64,000 nt of DNA from Sulfitobacter guttiformis (GTDB taxonomy: Bacteria > Pseudomonadota > Alphaproteobacteria > Rhodobacterales > Rhodobacteraceae), in the NCBI RefSeq assembly GCF_003610455.1, contig NZ_RAQK01000001.1:1426001-1490000 (forward strand), in the 5' to 3' direction. The first letter of the stretch is position 1. The number at the start of each line of letters is the position of its first letter. Under the pieces are notes generated by a model, which was given only the letters and a program-made list of their open reading frames with translations, made no database searches and was not told where the DNA came from. A program made the translations under genes and the position numbers. Shown here piece by piece: positions 8,752 through 17,566 of the stretch.

Positions 8752-9516
8752 ATGCACGTAGATCTAAATGCCGACATGGGCGAAAGCTTTGGACCGTGGC
8801 GCATGGGCGACGATGCCGCGCTGCTGCGCACTGTGACATCGGCCAACATTGCCTGCGGTGGCCATGCGGGGGACGCTGACACTATGGCTGCGACATTACA
8901 GCTTGCCCACACTAACGGCGTAGGAATCGGGGCGCATCCGGGCTTTATGGATTTGGCTGGCTTTGGACGAAACCGTATTTCCGTCCCCCGCGTCACACTG
9001 CAAAACCAGATCCGCTATCAGGTGGCGGCTAGTATCGGAATGGCGCGCAGTGTCGGAGCAAAAGTGAGGCACCTCAAACTGCATGGTGCTGTTGCAAACA
9101 TGGCGTCAGAGGATCCGGTCCTTGCCCGCGATCTCTACGAGGCGGCCCTATCTGTTGACCCAGATTTGATTATTATGGTCCTTGCTGCAACGGCCCAACA
9201 ACAGGCCGTGTCCGAGCTTGGCTGCATCTGGGCCGGTGAGATATTTGCAGACCGCGCCTACAACGAGGACGCGACACTGGTTGATCGCAGCATTTCCGGT
9301 GCAGTTATTCATGATCCGGTGGTTGCCGGTACGCGGATGGTAGAGATGGTTAAGGCTGGTGCCATCATTACCGAGAGCGGCAAACACATCCCCGCCGCCA
9401 TCGATACCATTTGCCTGCATGGTGATACCCCTACCGCAGTCGCAATCGCACAGTCTGTGCGCGCCTCCCTCGAGGCAGACGGCATCACTGTTACAACCTT
9501 CCATGGACGCACCTAA
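8752..9516 (+). CDS. pxpA: 5-oxoprolinase subunit PxpA (LamB/YcsF family)
   Basis: A 254-residue cytosolic protein of the LamB/YcsF family. Diagnostic motifs are DLNADMGE at residues 4-11, CGGHAGD at 35-41, GAHPGFMD, and KLHGAV. The family folds as a polysaccharide-deacetylase-like barrel and is required with PxpB and PxpC for ATP-dependent conversion of 5-oxoproline to glutamate. The ATG is two bases after the pxpC stop. It is the last gene of the GMC-pxpBCA run; a tRNA gene on the other strand follows. No terminator hairpin is obvious between pxpA and the tRNA. Confidence 0.92.
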   Translation: MHVDLNADMGESFGPWRMGDDAALLRTVTSANIACGGHAGDADTMAATLQLAHTNGVGIGAHPGFMDLAGFGRNRISVPRVTLQNQIRYQVAASIGMARSVGAKVRHLKLHGAVANMASEDPVLARDLYEAALSVDPDLIIMVLAATAQQQAVSELGCIWAGEIFADRAYNEDATLVDRSISGAVIHDPVVAGTRMVEMVKAGAIITESGKHIPAAIDTICLHGDTPTAVAIAQSVRASLEADGITVTTFHGRT

Positions 9517-9549
9517 TGGGCGCACGCCAATCAATACAAAGGAAGAAAG

Positions 9550-9625
9550 TGGTGAGCCCGTCGGGATCCGAACCCGAGACCTACTGATTAAAAGTCAGTT
9601 GCTCTACCAACTGAGCTACAGGCCC
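9550..9625 (-). tRNA. tRNA-Lys (anticodon UUU)
   Basis: The reverse strand folds into a complete cloverleaf. It has a GGGCCTG/CGGGCTC acceptor stem, a D arm with AGCTCAGTTGGTAGAGC, an anticodon stem CTGAC/CAGT around loop CTTTTAA (anticodon TTT in DNA), and a T arm with GGTTCGGATCC in place of the usual GGTTCGAATCC. The discriminator base is A, and the terminal CCA is encoded (9550-9552 on the plus strand, read in reverse). The single G in the T loop is a mild deviation. Confidence 0.97.
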
Positions 9626-9731
9626 ACTGCGGCGTTGTTTAGAAACCTGTGCCCTAGCGGTCAACCCCCATAACGCATGAATTTTATATGCGCTGCTGGA
9701 ATTTCCGGCACGCGCCGTCTATATCGCGGGA

Positions 9732-10565
9732 ATGAACATGATATCTTCCTCCTCTTTGCCGTTTATGAAAATGCACGGGCTCGGCAACGACTTTGTCGTA
9801 ATTGATGCACGAGATGGGCAAATTCCCTTGTCACAAGGGCTTGTGCGCGCAATTGCCCACCGCCAAACAGGGGTAGGTTTTGATCAACTGGCAGTGATCG
9901 GCAACGGTTCTGGCGACGCTCACCTGACATTCTACAATGCTGACGGCTCTACTTCAGCAGCATGCGGCAATGCGACACGCTGCATCGCGCGCCACCTAAT
10001 GAACGAAACCGGCGCGTCGGAGCTACATCTCACAACGGATCGCGGCGATTTATATGCAAGAGATTCGGGGGGCGGCCTGACATCTGTAAATATGGGCCAG
10101 CCTCGGCTTGAATGGGATGAGGTGCCATTGGCACACCGGATGGACACATTGTCCCTTCCGATCGAAGGTTCACCGGCGGCCACGGGCATGGGCAATCCGC
10201 ATTGCACCTTTTTTATCGAGGATGTGAATGCTGTCGATCTCGCCAGCTTTGGAGCGACCCATGAGCATCACCCCCTGTTCCCCGAACGCACAAATGTACA
10301 AATTGCACAAATCATCGGGCCGGATCATATTCGTATGCGCGTCTGGGAGCGGGGCGTAGGCATCACCTTGGCGTCAGGGTCATCATCCTGCGCTACCGCT
10401 GTTGCAGCTGCACGTAGAGGCCTCACAGGGCGCGCAGTGCGCATTGATCTCGATGGGGGCACGCTGGCGATTGATTGGCGAGATGACGGCGTGTGGATGA
10501 CCGGTCCGACGATGCACGTCGCGAATGGTAGCTTCACCGCAGATTTTCTCGCGAGCTCTTTATGA
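9732..10565 (+). CDS. dapF: Diaminopimelate epimerase
   Basis: A 277-residue cytosolic enzyme that converts LL- to meso-diaminopimelate for lysine and peptidoglycan synthesis. The catalytic cysteine pair is visible: Cys78 in SAACGNATRC and Cys220 in ASGSSSCATA. The N-terminal MKMHGLGNDFVVID and the MGNPHC motif are also classic. The ATG at 9732 is kept because it is the first in frame, but the ATG six bases later is equally possible and the ribosome binding site is weak. Its stop overlaps the mtaB start by four bases (ATGA), so the two genes are cotranscribed. The dapF-mtaB pairing is common in alphaproteobacteria. Confidence 0.95.
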   Translation: MNMISSSSLPFMKMHGLGNDFVVIDARDGQIPLSQGLVRAIAHRQTGVGFDQLAVIGNGSGDAHLTFYNADGSTSAACGNATRCIARHLMNETGASELHLTTDRGDLYARDSGGGLTSVNMGQPRLEWDEVPLAHRMDTLSLPIEGSPAATGMGNPHCTFFIEDVNAVDLASFGATHEHHPLFPERTNVQIAQIIGPDHIRMRVWERGVGITLASGSSSCATAVAAARRGLTGRAVRIDLDGGTLAIDWRDDGVWMTGPTMHVANGSFTADFLASSL

Positions 10566-11815
10566 GCGCGCCAATATTCTCGAACCATGGCTGTCGCCTA
10601 AACCAGTACGAACTGGAGGCGATGAAGGAACTGGCGGGTGCCGCAGGGCTGCGCGACGCGGTCGTAATAAACACCTGCGCCGTGACAGCCGAGGCAGTGC
10701 GCAAGGCGCGGCAAGACATCCGAAAACTGCGCAAAGCCAACCCAAATGCGCGTTTAATCGTTACAGGATGCGCCGCCCAGACCGAGCCGGCGACGTTTAC
10801 CGCCATGCCTGAAGTGGACGCGGTAATCGGAAACACCGAGAAGATGCTGGGCGAAACATGGCAAGGACTGGCCGCGGATTTTATCGGCGAGACCGAGGCA
10901 CTTCAGGTCGATGACATAATGTCCGTCACTGAAACTGCGGGCCATCTGATTGACGGCTTCGGTACCCGATCCCGCGCTTATGTGCAGGTGCAAAATGGCT
11001 GTGACCACCGCTGCACATTCTGCATAATTCCCTTTGGGCGGGGAAATTCCCGTTCTGTACCAGCGGGTGTGGTCGTAGACCAAATCAAGCGATTGGTAGA
11101 CAAGGGGTTTAACGAGGTTGTTCTCACCGGTGTTGATCTCACATCTTGGGGTGCCGACCTGCCTGCGTCGCCAAAACTTGGTGATCTGGTAATGCGAATT
11201 TTGCGGCTAGTGCCTGATTTGCCCCGACTCAGGATCAGCTCGATTGATTCGATCGAGGTGGATGATAATTTAATGCAGGCTATTGCGACTGAAGGGCGTT
11301 TGATGCCTCACCTTCATCTGTCGCTTCAACACGGCGACGATTTGATACTCAAACGGATGAAGCGCCGACACTTGCGCGACGATGCCATCAAATTTTGTGA
11401 AGACTCACGTAAGCTTCGTCCGGATATGACCTTCGGAGCCGATATAATTGCAGGCTTTCCGACCGAGACGGAGGCGATGTTTCAGAACTCCCTCAATATG
11501 GTAGAGGAATGTGATCTTACATGGTTGCATGTCTTTCCCTACTCCGCCCGCACGGGCACGCCTGCGGCCCGCATGCCGCCCGTCAATGGCGCAACCATCA
11601 AAGAACGTGCTGCACGCTTGCGCGCGCTGGGTGATGCGAAGGTACAGGCCCATCTGGCCGCCCAAGTCGGACGCGATCACAATGTGCTGATGGAGAATGC
11701 GACTATGGGCCGAACAGCGCAATTTACCGAAGTGCAGTTTGCCATTCCAAAGATTGAGGGCCAGATAGTCCCGGCCCGGATCAAGGGTTGGCTTGGAAAC
11801 ACCCTCACCGCTTAA
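10562..11815 (+). CDS. mtaB: tRNA t6A37 methylthiotransferase MtaB
   Basis: A 417-residue radical-SAM enzyme that adds a methylthio group to N6-threonylcarbamoyladenosine at position 37 of ANN-decoding tRNAs. The N-terminal UPF0004 domain supplies the auxiliary iron-sulfur cluster through Cys11, Cys39 and Cys70. The radical-SAM triad follows in CDHRCTFC (Cys147, 151, 154), then the TIM-barrel motifs GADIIAGFPTET and the C-terminal region that usually carries a TRAM-like domain. It is told apart from MiaB and RimO by overall pattern and by genomic pairing with dapF, so subtype confidence is slightly lower than family confidence. It is followed by a shared bidirectional terminator. Confidence 0.93.
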   Translation: MSAPIFSNHGCRLNQYELEAMKELAGAAGLRDAVVINTCAVTAEAVRKARQDIRKLRKANPNARLIVTGCAAQTEPATFTAMPEVDAVIGNTEKMLGETWQGLAADFIGETEALQVDDIMSVTETAGHLIDGFGTRSRAYVQVQNGCDHRCTFCIIPFGRGNSRSVPAGVVVDQIKRLVDKGFNEVVLTGVDLTSWGADLPASPKLGDLVMRILRLVPDLPRLRISSIDSIEVDDNLMQAIATEGRLMPHLHLSLQHGDDLILKRMKRRHLRDDAIKFCEDSRKLRPDMTFGADIIAGFPTETEAMFQNSLNMVEECDLTWLHVFPYSARTGTPAARMPPVNGATIKERAARLRALGDAKVQAHLAAQVGRDHNVLMENATMGRTAQFTEVQFAIPKIEGQIVPARIKGWLGNTLTA

Positions 11816-11905
11816 GCCGGTCAACCACTTCGTAAACCAGCAGAGGCTATTGGATGGCTTCATCCAGCCGTTAACAAATATGTAACAGTTTCCTGTAAGG
11901 AATCG

Positions 11906-11940
11906 AAAAGGCCCGCCTCTTGTTCAGAAGCGGGCCTTTT
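11906..11940. terminator. Bidirectional intrinsic terminator between mtaB and petC
   Basis: A perfect 11-base inverted repeat (11906-11916 and 11930-11940) encloses a 13-base loop. It has a GC-rich core (GGCCCGC) and A4/T4 flanks, so it can act on both strands. It sits between two convergent genes and is the clearest intrinsic terminator in the window. Confidence 0.88.
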
Positions 11941-11960
11941 AAACTTAGGTAATCAGCAGA

Positions 11961-12746
11961 TTACTCTTTGTTTTTAACATTCGCCCAAAGGCGCTTGTTT
12001 GTAAGATACAGAAGTACCGACAGAAGTGTCAGAAACAGTACGCCGGCAAAGCCTGCCTGCTTGCGCGCCGCCATTTTAGGCTCTGCTGTCCACATCAGAA
12101 ACGCAGCAACATCTTCAGACATTGCTTCAATCGAGTTGGAAGACCCGTCCGCAAACTCGACCGCTTCTTCATAGAGTGGTGGGCCCATCGCAAGCCAGCC
12201 GCCCTCAAAGTACTTGTTCTCGTAGAGGGTTACGCCTGCCTGGGTTTTCTCTTCACCCGTATAGCCGTGCAAAAGTGCCGAGATATATTCCGCGCCGCCG
12301 AAACCATAGAGCAACTGGTTAATTCCGAGGCCGTACGGGCCAGAGAACGCCTTGCGCTTTTTCGCCATCAACGACAGATCGGGAGCGGTTGCGAGGCCGG
12401 ATTCAGGGAAATGATCAACTGGCGTTGCTTCGCGGAAATCATCAAGATCTGCATCGAAAACTTCCCACTGCTTTGCGTATTCGACCACTTGCTCTTCCGG
12501 CAGCATTGGCCCGCCCTCGTCTCCAAGTGTCCGTAGTGGCACATACTTGAGACCGTGGCAGGCAGAGCAGACCTCAGTATAGACCTGAAGACCGCGCTGG
12601 AGCTGGTTTACATCGTAGGAACCGAAGGGACCATCAAAGGAGAAATCAATATTCTCGATCGGAGCCCCCTTCTCGCCCGCCGCAAATGCGGCGGGAGCGG
12701 TGAGTGCGACAACGGCGCTCAGGAGTGTTGCTTTGATAATATTCAT
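11961..12746 (-). CDS. petC: Cytochrome c1 of the cytochrome bc1 complex
   Basis: A 261-residue membrane-anchored c-type cytochrome that passes electrons from the Rieske protein to soluble cytochrome c. A Sec signal peptide ends near residue 22 (AFA/AG). The heme-binding site CSACH is at residues 60-64, the probable methionine ligand lies in WLAMGPPL, and a C-terminal transmembrane anchor (about 232-252) ends in a basic cytoplasmic tail. It is the last gene of petABC, six bases after petB. A second cysteine pair seen in some Rhodobacter cytochromes c1 is not present. The operon ends at the 11906-11940 terminator. Confidence 0.97.
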   Translation of the reverse strand: MNIIKATLLSAVVALTAPAAFAAGEKGAPIENIDFSFDGPFGSYDVNQLQRGLQVYTEVCSACHGLKYVPLRTLGDEGGPMLPEEQVVEYAKQWEVFDADLDDFREATPVDHFPESGLATAPDLSLMAKKRKAFSGPYGLGINQLLYGFGGAEYISALLHGYTGEEKTQAGVTLYENKYFEGGWLAMGPPLYEEAVEFADGSSNSIEAMSEDVAAFLMWTAEPKMAARKQAGFAGVLFLTLLSVLLYLTNKRLWANVKNKE

Positions 12747-12752
12747 CTTTGT

Positions 12753-14096
12753 TTACTCCGCCGGGGTTGCGATAGGTGTCGCACCGCCGGATTTTTTCGC
12801 GATTTTCGCGTTAAAGTCGTCTTCGATCGTATCCGGTGCCGCGTCAGGCTTCTCGATGACGCCAAGCAGTGGCAGAATCACGAGGAAGTAGGCAAACCAG
12901 TAAACCGTGGCGATCAGCGAGATCGTCGCATAAGGCTCTTCGGCGGGCATTGCGCCTACCCACATAAGTACGAAGAAATCTACGACCAGCAGCGCGAACC
13001 ACCACTTGAACATCGGACGGTAGCGGCCCGAACGTACCCGGCTTGTGTCCAGCCATGGCACAGCCGCCATTACAGCAATCGCACCAAACATCGCCAGAAC
13101 ACCAAAGAATTTGGCGTCGATGATACCACCGGTCACGAAGGACACGAGTTGCACCGCCCAAACGTCATCTGTGAAAGCACGAAGAATGGCGTAAAACGGC
13201 AGGAAGTACCACTCAGGCACAATATGCGCCGGGGTCGAGAGAGCGTTTGCCTCGATGTAGTTATCGGGATGGCCGAGATAGTTCGGCATAAATCCGACAA
13301 CCGCAAAGAACACTACGAGGATTACCGCCAGCGCAAACAGATCTTTGATCACGAAGTAAGGCCAGAACGGCAGAGTATCTTTCTCCGCCTCTTCCTTGGA
13401 GGTCATACGAACAGGGACACCGGTCGGGTTGTTGTTGCCCGTGGTGTGAAATGCCCAGATGTGCAGAATAACAAGTCCCGCGATTACAAACGGCAGCAGG
13501 TAGTGCAGGGAGAAAAAGCGGTTGAGCGTAGCGTTATCAACAGCTGGACCACCCAACAGAAGCGTTTGCAGCGCATCACCAATGAACGGGACGGCACCAA
13601 ACAAACCGGTAATTACTGTCGCACCCCAGAAGGACATTTGCCCCCATGGCAGAACGTAACCCATGAACGCGGTCGCCATCATCAAAAGGTAGATGATCAT
13701 ACCGATGATCCATGTGATCTCGCGCGGCGCTTTGTAAGAACCGTAGTACAAACCCCGGAAAATATGCGCATATACAGCAATAAAGAATAGTGATGCACCA
13801 TTCATGTGCATGTAGCGCAGCATGTAGCCGCCGTTTACGTTGCGCATGATGTGCTCGACGCTCGCGAACGCCTCGTCAACGTGGGGAGTGTAGTGCATCG
13901 CGAGCACGATGCCGGTGATGATTTGAAGCGCCAAACAGAACGTCAGCACGATGCCCCAGATCCACATCCAGTTCAGGTTCTTGGGTGTGGGGATCATCAG
14001 TGTGTCGTACAAGAGACCTACGATCGGCAGGCGTGAGTGAACCCACTTCTCTCCGTTCGTCTTTGGCTCGTAATGGTCGTGAGGAATTCCAGACAT
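12753..14096 (-). CDS. petB: Cytochrome b of the cytochrome bc1 complex
   Basis: A 447-residue integral membrane protein that carries hemes bL and bH and the quinol-oxidising and quinone-reducing sites. It is of the long alphaproteobacterial type with the two halves fused. Visible hallmarks are the N-terminal WMWIWGI, the histidine-containing helices (ALHYTPHVD with its preceding LAM, and YMHMNGAS), [17 protein letters not shown] for helix C, and the Qo-site motif [15 protein letters not shown] good AAGGAAA ribosome binding site supports the start at 14096. It lies 12 bases after petA and 6 before petC. The C-terminal tail after the last helix is charged and threonine-rich. Confidence 0.98.
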   Translation of the reverse strand: MSGIPHDHYEPKTNGEKWVHSRLPIVGLLYDTLMIPTPKNLNWMWIWGIVLTFCLALQIITGIVLAMHYTPHVDEAFASVEHIMRNVNGGYMLRYMHMNGASLFFIAVYAHIFRGLYYGSYKAPREITWIIGMIIYLLMMATAFMGYVLPWGQMSFWGATVITGLFGAVPFIGDALQTLLLGGPAVDNATLNRFFSLHYLLPFVIAGLVILHIWAFHTTGNNNPTGVPVRMTSKEEAEKDTLPFWPYFVIKDLFALAVILVVFFAVVGFMPNYLGHPDNYIEANALSTPAHIVPEWYFLPFYAILRAFTDDVWAVQLVSFVTGGIIDAKFFGVLAMFGAIAVMAAVPWLDTSRVRSGRYRPMFKWWFALLVVDFFVLMWVGAMPAEEPYATISLIATVYWFAYFLVILPLLGVIEKPDAAPDTIEDDFNAKIAKKSGGATPIATPAE

Positions 14097-14108
14097 ATGT
14101 TATTTCCT

Positions 14109-14669
14109 TTAACCGAGTTGCAATGTGGATTCGTCGAGAAATTCTGCCGGAGGGATCGGCAGGTTCAACGGCGCGGGCCCTTTGCGAATACGGCCCGCTG
14201 TATCGTAATGTGATCCATGGCACGGACAGAACCAGCCACCGAAGTCGCCGGCATCACCAAGCGGTACACAGCCAAGGTGCGTACACACACCCATCATAAC
14301 CAGCCACTCGCCGCTTTCGTCCAAGGTGCGGTTTTCATCCGCAGCTGTGGCATCGGAAGCGATGTTCGCGTTTTCTGCACCCTGATCCGGCAGATCCGAC
14401 AGTTCGACAGCGCGACCTGCTTCAATCTCTTCCGGTGTGCGGCGGCGAATAAACACAGGCTTGCCCAACCATTTGACCGTGAGCTGCGAGCCAGGCTCGA
14501 CACCGCTCACATCCACACGGATGGAGGACAGCGCCCGAACATCAGCAGAGGGGTTCATCTGGTTGACCAGTGGCCAAACGGCAGCACCCACGGCCACAGC
14601 ACCAGTGCCTGCGGTCGCATAATAGAGGAAGTCCCTCCGGTTGCCTGCGGTATCATCAGCTTGTGACAC
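14109..14669 (-). CDS. petA: Rieske iron-sulfur subunit of the cytochrome bc1 complex
   Basis: A 186-residue Rieske protein anchored by an uncleaved Tat-type N terminus: RRDFL at residues 11-15 followed by a hydrophobic helix. The 2Fe-2S cluster ligands are in CTHLGC (Cys129, His131, Cys134 as part of the motif) and CPCHG (Cys148, Cys150, His151). A GTG at 14669 is taken as the start because GGAGAA lies upstream at good spacing and the protein then aligns with Rhodobacter homologues. The longer TTG start at 14705 has no support. It is the first gene of petABC. About 180 bases of noncoding sequence upstream presumably hold its promoter, but no clear boxes are seen. Confidence 0.96.
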   Translation of the reverse strand: MSQADDTAGNRRDFLYYATAGTGAVAVGAAVWPLVNQMNPSADVRALSSIRVDVSGVEPGSQLTVKWLGKPVFIRRRTPEEIEAGRAVELSDLPDQGAENANIASDATAADENRTLDESGEWLVMMGVCTHLGCVPLGDAGDFGGWFCPCHGSHYDTAGRIRKGPAPLNLPIPPAEFLDESTLQLG

Positions 14670-14848
14670 GTCGGTTTCTCCGTATTTGGGCCGCAATCGG
14701 GCCAATAGGTATTATGACGCCTTGATTCAAGACGTCGGACATTGCTGCGTTATCTAGCTGGGACTAGCACAATCGTCCAGATGGTTTAGCTGCGCAAACC
14801 GTCGCAGTTTCCAAAATTCATAGGCGATTTGATCTAGTCTGGTAAGAT

Positions 14849-15460
14849 TCACGCCGCTGGCGGAACTGTGGATTTCATCCATGGCCGCGATTCGAACTCC
14901 TTGTACCATGCTGCCAAACCGTCGTTCCCTGTGCGCCAATTGCGCGTGTCATGACGGAAATCGATATAGCCCAGCGCACAGCCAACGGCGATCTGGCCCA
15001 TATCCAGCGGACCATTGAGGTGGCTCATCCAGCGTGTATTGAGCGCTGATATACTACGCGCAACCTTGTCCCACTGACCGTCCACCCATTCAGGCATCCG
15101 CTTTTCCTCGGGGCGCAAACGCGTCTCATAAACCATGAGAATCGCTGCATCCAGTATCCCGTCCGCTGTTGCCTCCAGCGTCAGCGTATCCCAGCGCCGC
15201 GCGCCGCCAGGATAAAGTCTGTCACCACCACGCGCATCAAGATATGCTGTTATAACGCGGCTGTCATAGAGTGTTGGCCCGTCGGGACGCTCAAGCGCAG
15301 GCACTTTTGCCAAAGGATTCTTTGCCAGCAAGGACGCATCAGAGGCCAAAGGCGTAGTTGCCACATTTATTAACTCGACATCATCCCGCTGCCCGGTTTC
15401 TTCGAGCAAAATCATCACTTTGCGTACATATGGCGATGTGGGGGCGTAAAACAGCTTCAT
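14849..15460 (-). CDS. Glutathione S-transferase family protein
   Basis: A 203-residue protein with the two-domain GST layout. Residues 1-80 form the thioredoxin-like N-terminal domain (MKLFYAPTSPYVRKVMILLE, then NPLAKVPALE with the cis-proline, and the glutathione-contacting DS in LYDSRVITAYLD). The rest is the helical C-terminal domain. The ATG at 15460 is used because it matches the GST N terminus and has GGA upstream; the open frame extends further without support. It lies 66 bases after the PaiB-like gene on the same strand and may be cotranscribed. Substrate unknown. Confidence 0.9.
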   Translation of the reverse strand: MKLFYAPTSPYVRKVMILLEETGQRDDVELINVATTPLASDASLLAKNPLAKVPALERPDGPTLYDSRVITAYLDARGGDRLYPGGARRWDTLTLEATADGILDAAILMVYETRLRPEEKRMPEWVDGQWDKVARSISALNTRWMSHLNGPLDMGQIAVGCALGYIDFRHDTRNWRTGNDGLAAWYKEFESRPWMKSTVPPAA

Positions 15461-15526
15461 GATGGGGGTCCTTTGATTTGCTTTGTCGTCACTCTTTACC
15501 TGAACATCGCCCAAGGCAACCATCTG

Positions 15527-16150
15527 TTAGCCATGATCAAGGTCGCGCATCATGGCGGCCAGAGTCTCGACCTCGCTGCCGATCCCGCCTGCCACCATTT
15601 CTTGGGCAGCACTTTTGCGCGCCTTATCAGGCTTATTCTGGCCAAGCTTCCAAGTGCCGTCGACTGCGGTCAGCGTAAACCGGAACGGCACAATCATCCG
15701 CATCATCCTGTCTAAAACTTCCGGCGACATCTTGGCCGTCGTCCAAGGGGTTTTTGGCAACAATTGTGCTTCGTAAGCCGCTGTTTGGCGGTCAAGCATC
15801 TCGTGCATGACCTCCTGCGGTAGCTGCTCCAGCTTGCCGGTGAGATGCACCGCAATATAATTCCATGTGGGCACCTGTTCGGCAACGCCGTACCAGTCTG
15901 GCGAAACATAGCTGTCTGGCCCCGATACGAGTAATGTTGCCTGATGCACGCCCTCGCCTATCCGCACGATCGGGTTGGAGCGTACCAAGTGCAGCTCCGC
16001 CGCCGTCCCGTCATCGTTCAATAAAAACGGGATGTGGCTAATATGCGGGCCTCCCTCGCCGTTCACCACAAGAACGCCGAAGCCGCGATTGCGCGCAAAC
16101 GCAATATTCTGTGCGCTACCAATATCACGAAACACCGGATTGGGATGCAT
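15527..16150 (-). CDS. PaiB-family FMN-binding protein
   Basis: A 207-residue protein of the PaiB family, whose Bacillus member was described as a negative regulator of sporulation and degradative enzymes and whose structure is a split-barrel flavoprotein. Typical motifs are MHPNPVFR at the start, HISHIPFLL, the YVSPDWY stretch and VPTWNYIAVHLTGKL in the centre. It is divergent from the FMN riboswitch and ribH, which is suggestive for a flavin-binding protein but may be chance. The DNA-binding role is doubtful for proteobacterial members, because there is no helix-turn-helix; an enzymatic FMN role is equally likely. Confidence 0.85.
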   Translation of the reverse strand: MHPNPVFRDIGSAQNIAFARNRGFGVLVVNGEGGPHISHIPFLLNDDGTAAELHLVRSNPIVRIGEGVHQATLLVSGPDSYVSPDWYGVAEQVPTWNYIAVHLTGKLEQLPQEVMHEMLDRQTAAYEAQLLPKTPWTTAKMSPEVLDRMMRMIVPFRFTLTAVDGTWKLGQNKPDKARKSAAQEMVAGGIGSEVETLAAMMRDLDHG

Positions 16151-16216
16151 AGCGCCCTCCTGAAACTGCGACGCATTAAGCTATTGCAGACCCTGTGCCC
16201 CCTTGGCAATCTGTAC

Positions 16217-16367
16217 GTATTCTCAGGGCGGGGTGAAACTCCCCACCGGCGGTATGGAGGGGATCCTCCGAGCCCGCGAGCGCAAGCGCCCCCTAACGGG
16301 TCGCTTGGTCAAGCAGATCCGGTGCGATGCCGGAGCCGACGGTAATAGTCCGGATGGAAGAGAATGC
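16217..16367 (+). ncRNA. FMN riboswitch (RFN element) upstream of ribH
   Basis: A full RFN element is readable. P1 is formed by GTATTCTC (16217-16224) and GAGAATGC (16360-16367). Then come CAGGGCGGGGTGAAACTCCC, CACCGGCGGTA, the conserved GAGCCCGCGAGCGC, a variable stem, GGTCAAGCAGATCCGGTG, GATGCCGGAGCCGACGG and TAATAGTCCGGATG. FMN binding would repress the downstream ribH, probably by blocking translation, since no terminator T-run is seen before the gene. Confidence 0.97.
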
Positions 16368-16451
16368 AGGACAAAAGTCGCACCTTCTCAGGCGCGGCTG
16401 TTGGTCTGTTATCGCCTTGGGTGGACGTGTCAAACCTAAAGGAGATTACCC

Positions 16452-16877
16452 ATGTCAGACACCCCCGCCCGCTTCGCTTTTGTAAAAGCACAGTGGCACG
16501 CCGACATTGTCGACCGTGCCTATGATGGTTTCGCCGAGGGCGTGCCAAACGAACAGGTTGATGTCTTTGACGTTCCGGGCGCATTTGAGATGCCGCTCAA
16601 GGCTCAACAACTGGCCAAATCTGGCAAATATGACGCCATAATTTGCGCCGCTTTCGTGGTTGACGGCGGCATCTACCGCCATGATTTTGTTGCCGCGGCG
16701 GTGGTCGACGGCCTCATGCGGGTCGGCCTCGATACTGGCGTACCCGTCCTGTCTGTCTCGCTTACACCGCATCACTACCAAGAAACAGATCACCACAATA
16801 CGATCTATCGTGCGCATTTTGTAGAAAAAGGACGTGAAGCCGCGCGCGCCGCTCTGGCGATAACCGCCCGAACCTAG
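16452..16877 (+). CDS. ribH: 6,7-dimethyl-8-ribityllumazine synthase, type II (RibH2-like)
   Basis: A 141-residue enzyme that condenses a pyrimidine dione with 3,4-dihydroxy-2-butanone 4-phosphate in the penultimate step of riboflavin synthesis. Substrate-contacting segments are GAFEMP (43-48) and GGIYRHDFVA (72-81), with His77 as the likely catalytic base. The tail sequence (LTPHHYQETDHHNT) and the shortened N terminus resemble the second, decameric lumazine synthase of Brucella and Mesorhizobium rather than the icosahedral type. An AAAGGAG site precedes the ATG. It is a single gene under an FMN riboswitch, apart from the other rib genes. Its stop overlaps thiQ on the other strand by four bases. 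Confidence 0.95.
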   Translation: MSDTPARFAFVKAQWHADIVDRAYDGFAEGVPNEQVDVFDVPGAFEMPLKAQQLAKSGKYDAIICAAFVVDGGIYRHDFVAAAVVDGLMRVGLDTGVPVLSVSLTPHHYQETDHHNTIYRAHFVEKGREAARAALAITART

Positions 16878-17566
16878 CCCAGATAGGCCCGCAATTCCGG
16901 TGGTGGATTGTCCATCAGATCTGCCACTGGACGCGGACTGTTTGCGCGACCACCCTCGACAAAAATTACTTCGTCCGCGATGCGCCGCACATCTTCGGGT
17001 GCATGGGTCACCATGACCATTGCCGCCCCCGTCTGCATCACCATTTCTTGCACCAGATCCAGCATCTCATTGCGCAACGCCGGTCCCAGCGCCGCAAACG
17101 GCTCATCGAGCAGCACCAGCGGTTGCGCCTGAACCAGCACACGCGCCAGCGCCACACGACTCTGCTGTCCTCCTGAAAGCAGTCCAGGTTTAACACCCGC
17201 GAACTGCGCCAGTTCCACACGCTCCAAAGCAGTCTCGACCACCTGACGTTGCTCAGCCGTGAGCCGCAGATCAGGCCGCATTCCCAGTCCGACATTCTGC
17301 GCAACGCTGAGATGCGGGAACAGATTGTTGTCCTGAAACAACATCGTCATGGCGCGCGCACCAGGGGCAGCATCAGTGATATCCTCGCCCTCGAACAACA
17401 TGCGCCCCGAGGTCAGCGGCACAAAGCCGCACAGCGCTGCAAGCAGCGTGGATTTTCCAGCGCCAGAGGGCCCAATGACAGCATACTTTCGCCCCGCCTC
17501 CAGCGTCAGATCAGCCCTCAGCAAAAAATCGCCTTGCGCAATCAGCGCATCCTCAAGCCTCAGCAT
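16874..17566 (-). CDS. thiQ: Thiamine ABC transporter ATPase ThiQ
   Basis: A 230-residue ABC ATPase. Walker A GPSGAGKST lies at 32-40, the Q-loop near Gln78, the signature LSGGQQSR at 130-137, Walker B LVLLDEP at 150-156 and the switch histidine in VTHAPED. It energises import of thiamine or its phosphates. The ATG at 17566 is chosen; an in-frame GTG at 17587 would add seven residues. Either start lies inside the end of thiP, so translation is probably coupled. The operon is thiB-thiP-thiQ, preceded by a TPP riboswitch. Confidence 0.94.
   Translation of the reverse strand: MLRLEDALIAQGDFLLRADLTLEAGRKYAVIGPSGAGKSTLLAALCGFVPLTSGRMLFEGEDITDAAPGARAMTMLFQDNNLFPHLSVAQNVGLGMRPDLRLTAEQRQVVETALERVELAQFAGVKPGLLSGGQQSRVALARVLVQAQPLVLLDEPFAALGPALRNEMLDLVQEMVMQTGAAMVMVTHAPEDVRRIADEVIFVEGGRANSPRPVADLMDNPPPELRAYLG

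Noticed and set aside
12555..13790. 411-residue open frame on the plus strand
   Set aside because: It lies wholly opposite petB and petC, is rich in Arg and His with no family pattern, and the minus-strand genes are certain.
16217..16367. Possible coding use of the FMN riboswitch region
   Set aside because: Short open frames here overlap the conserved RNA element and have no ribosome binding site.
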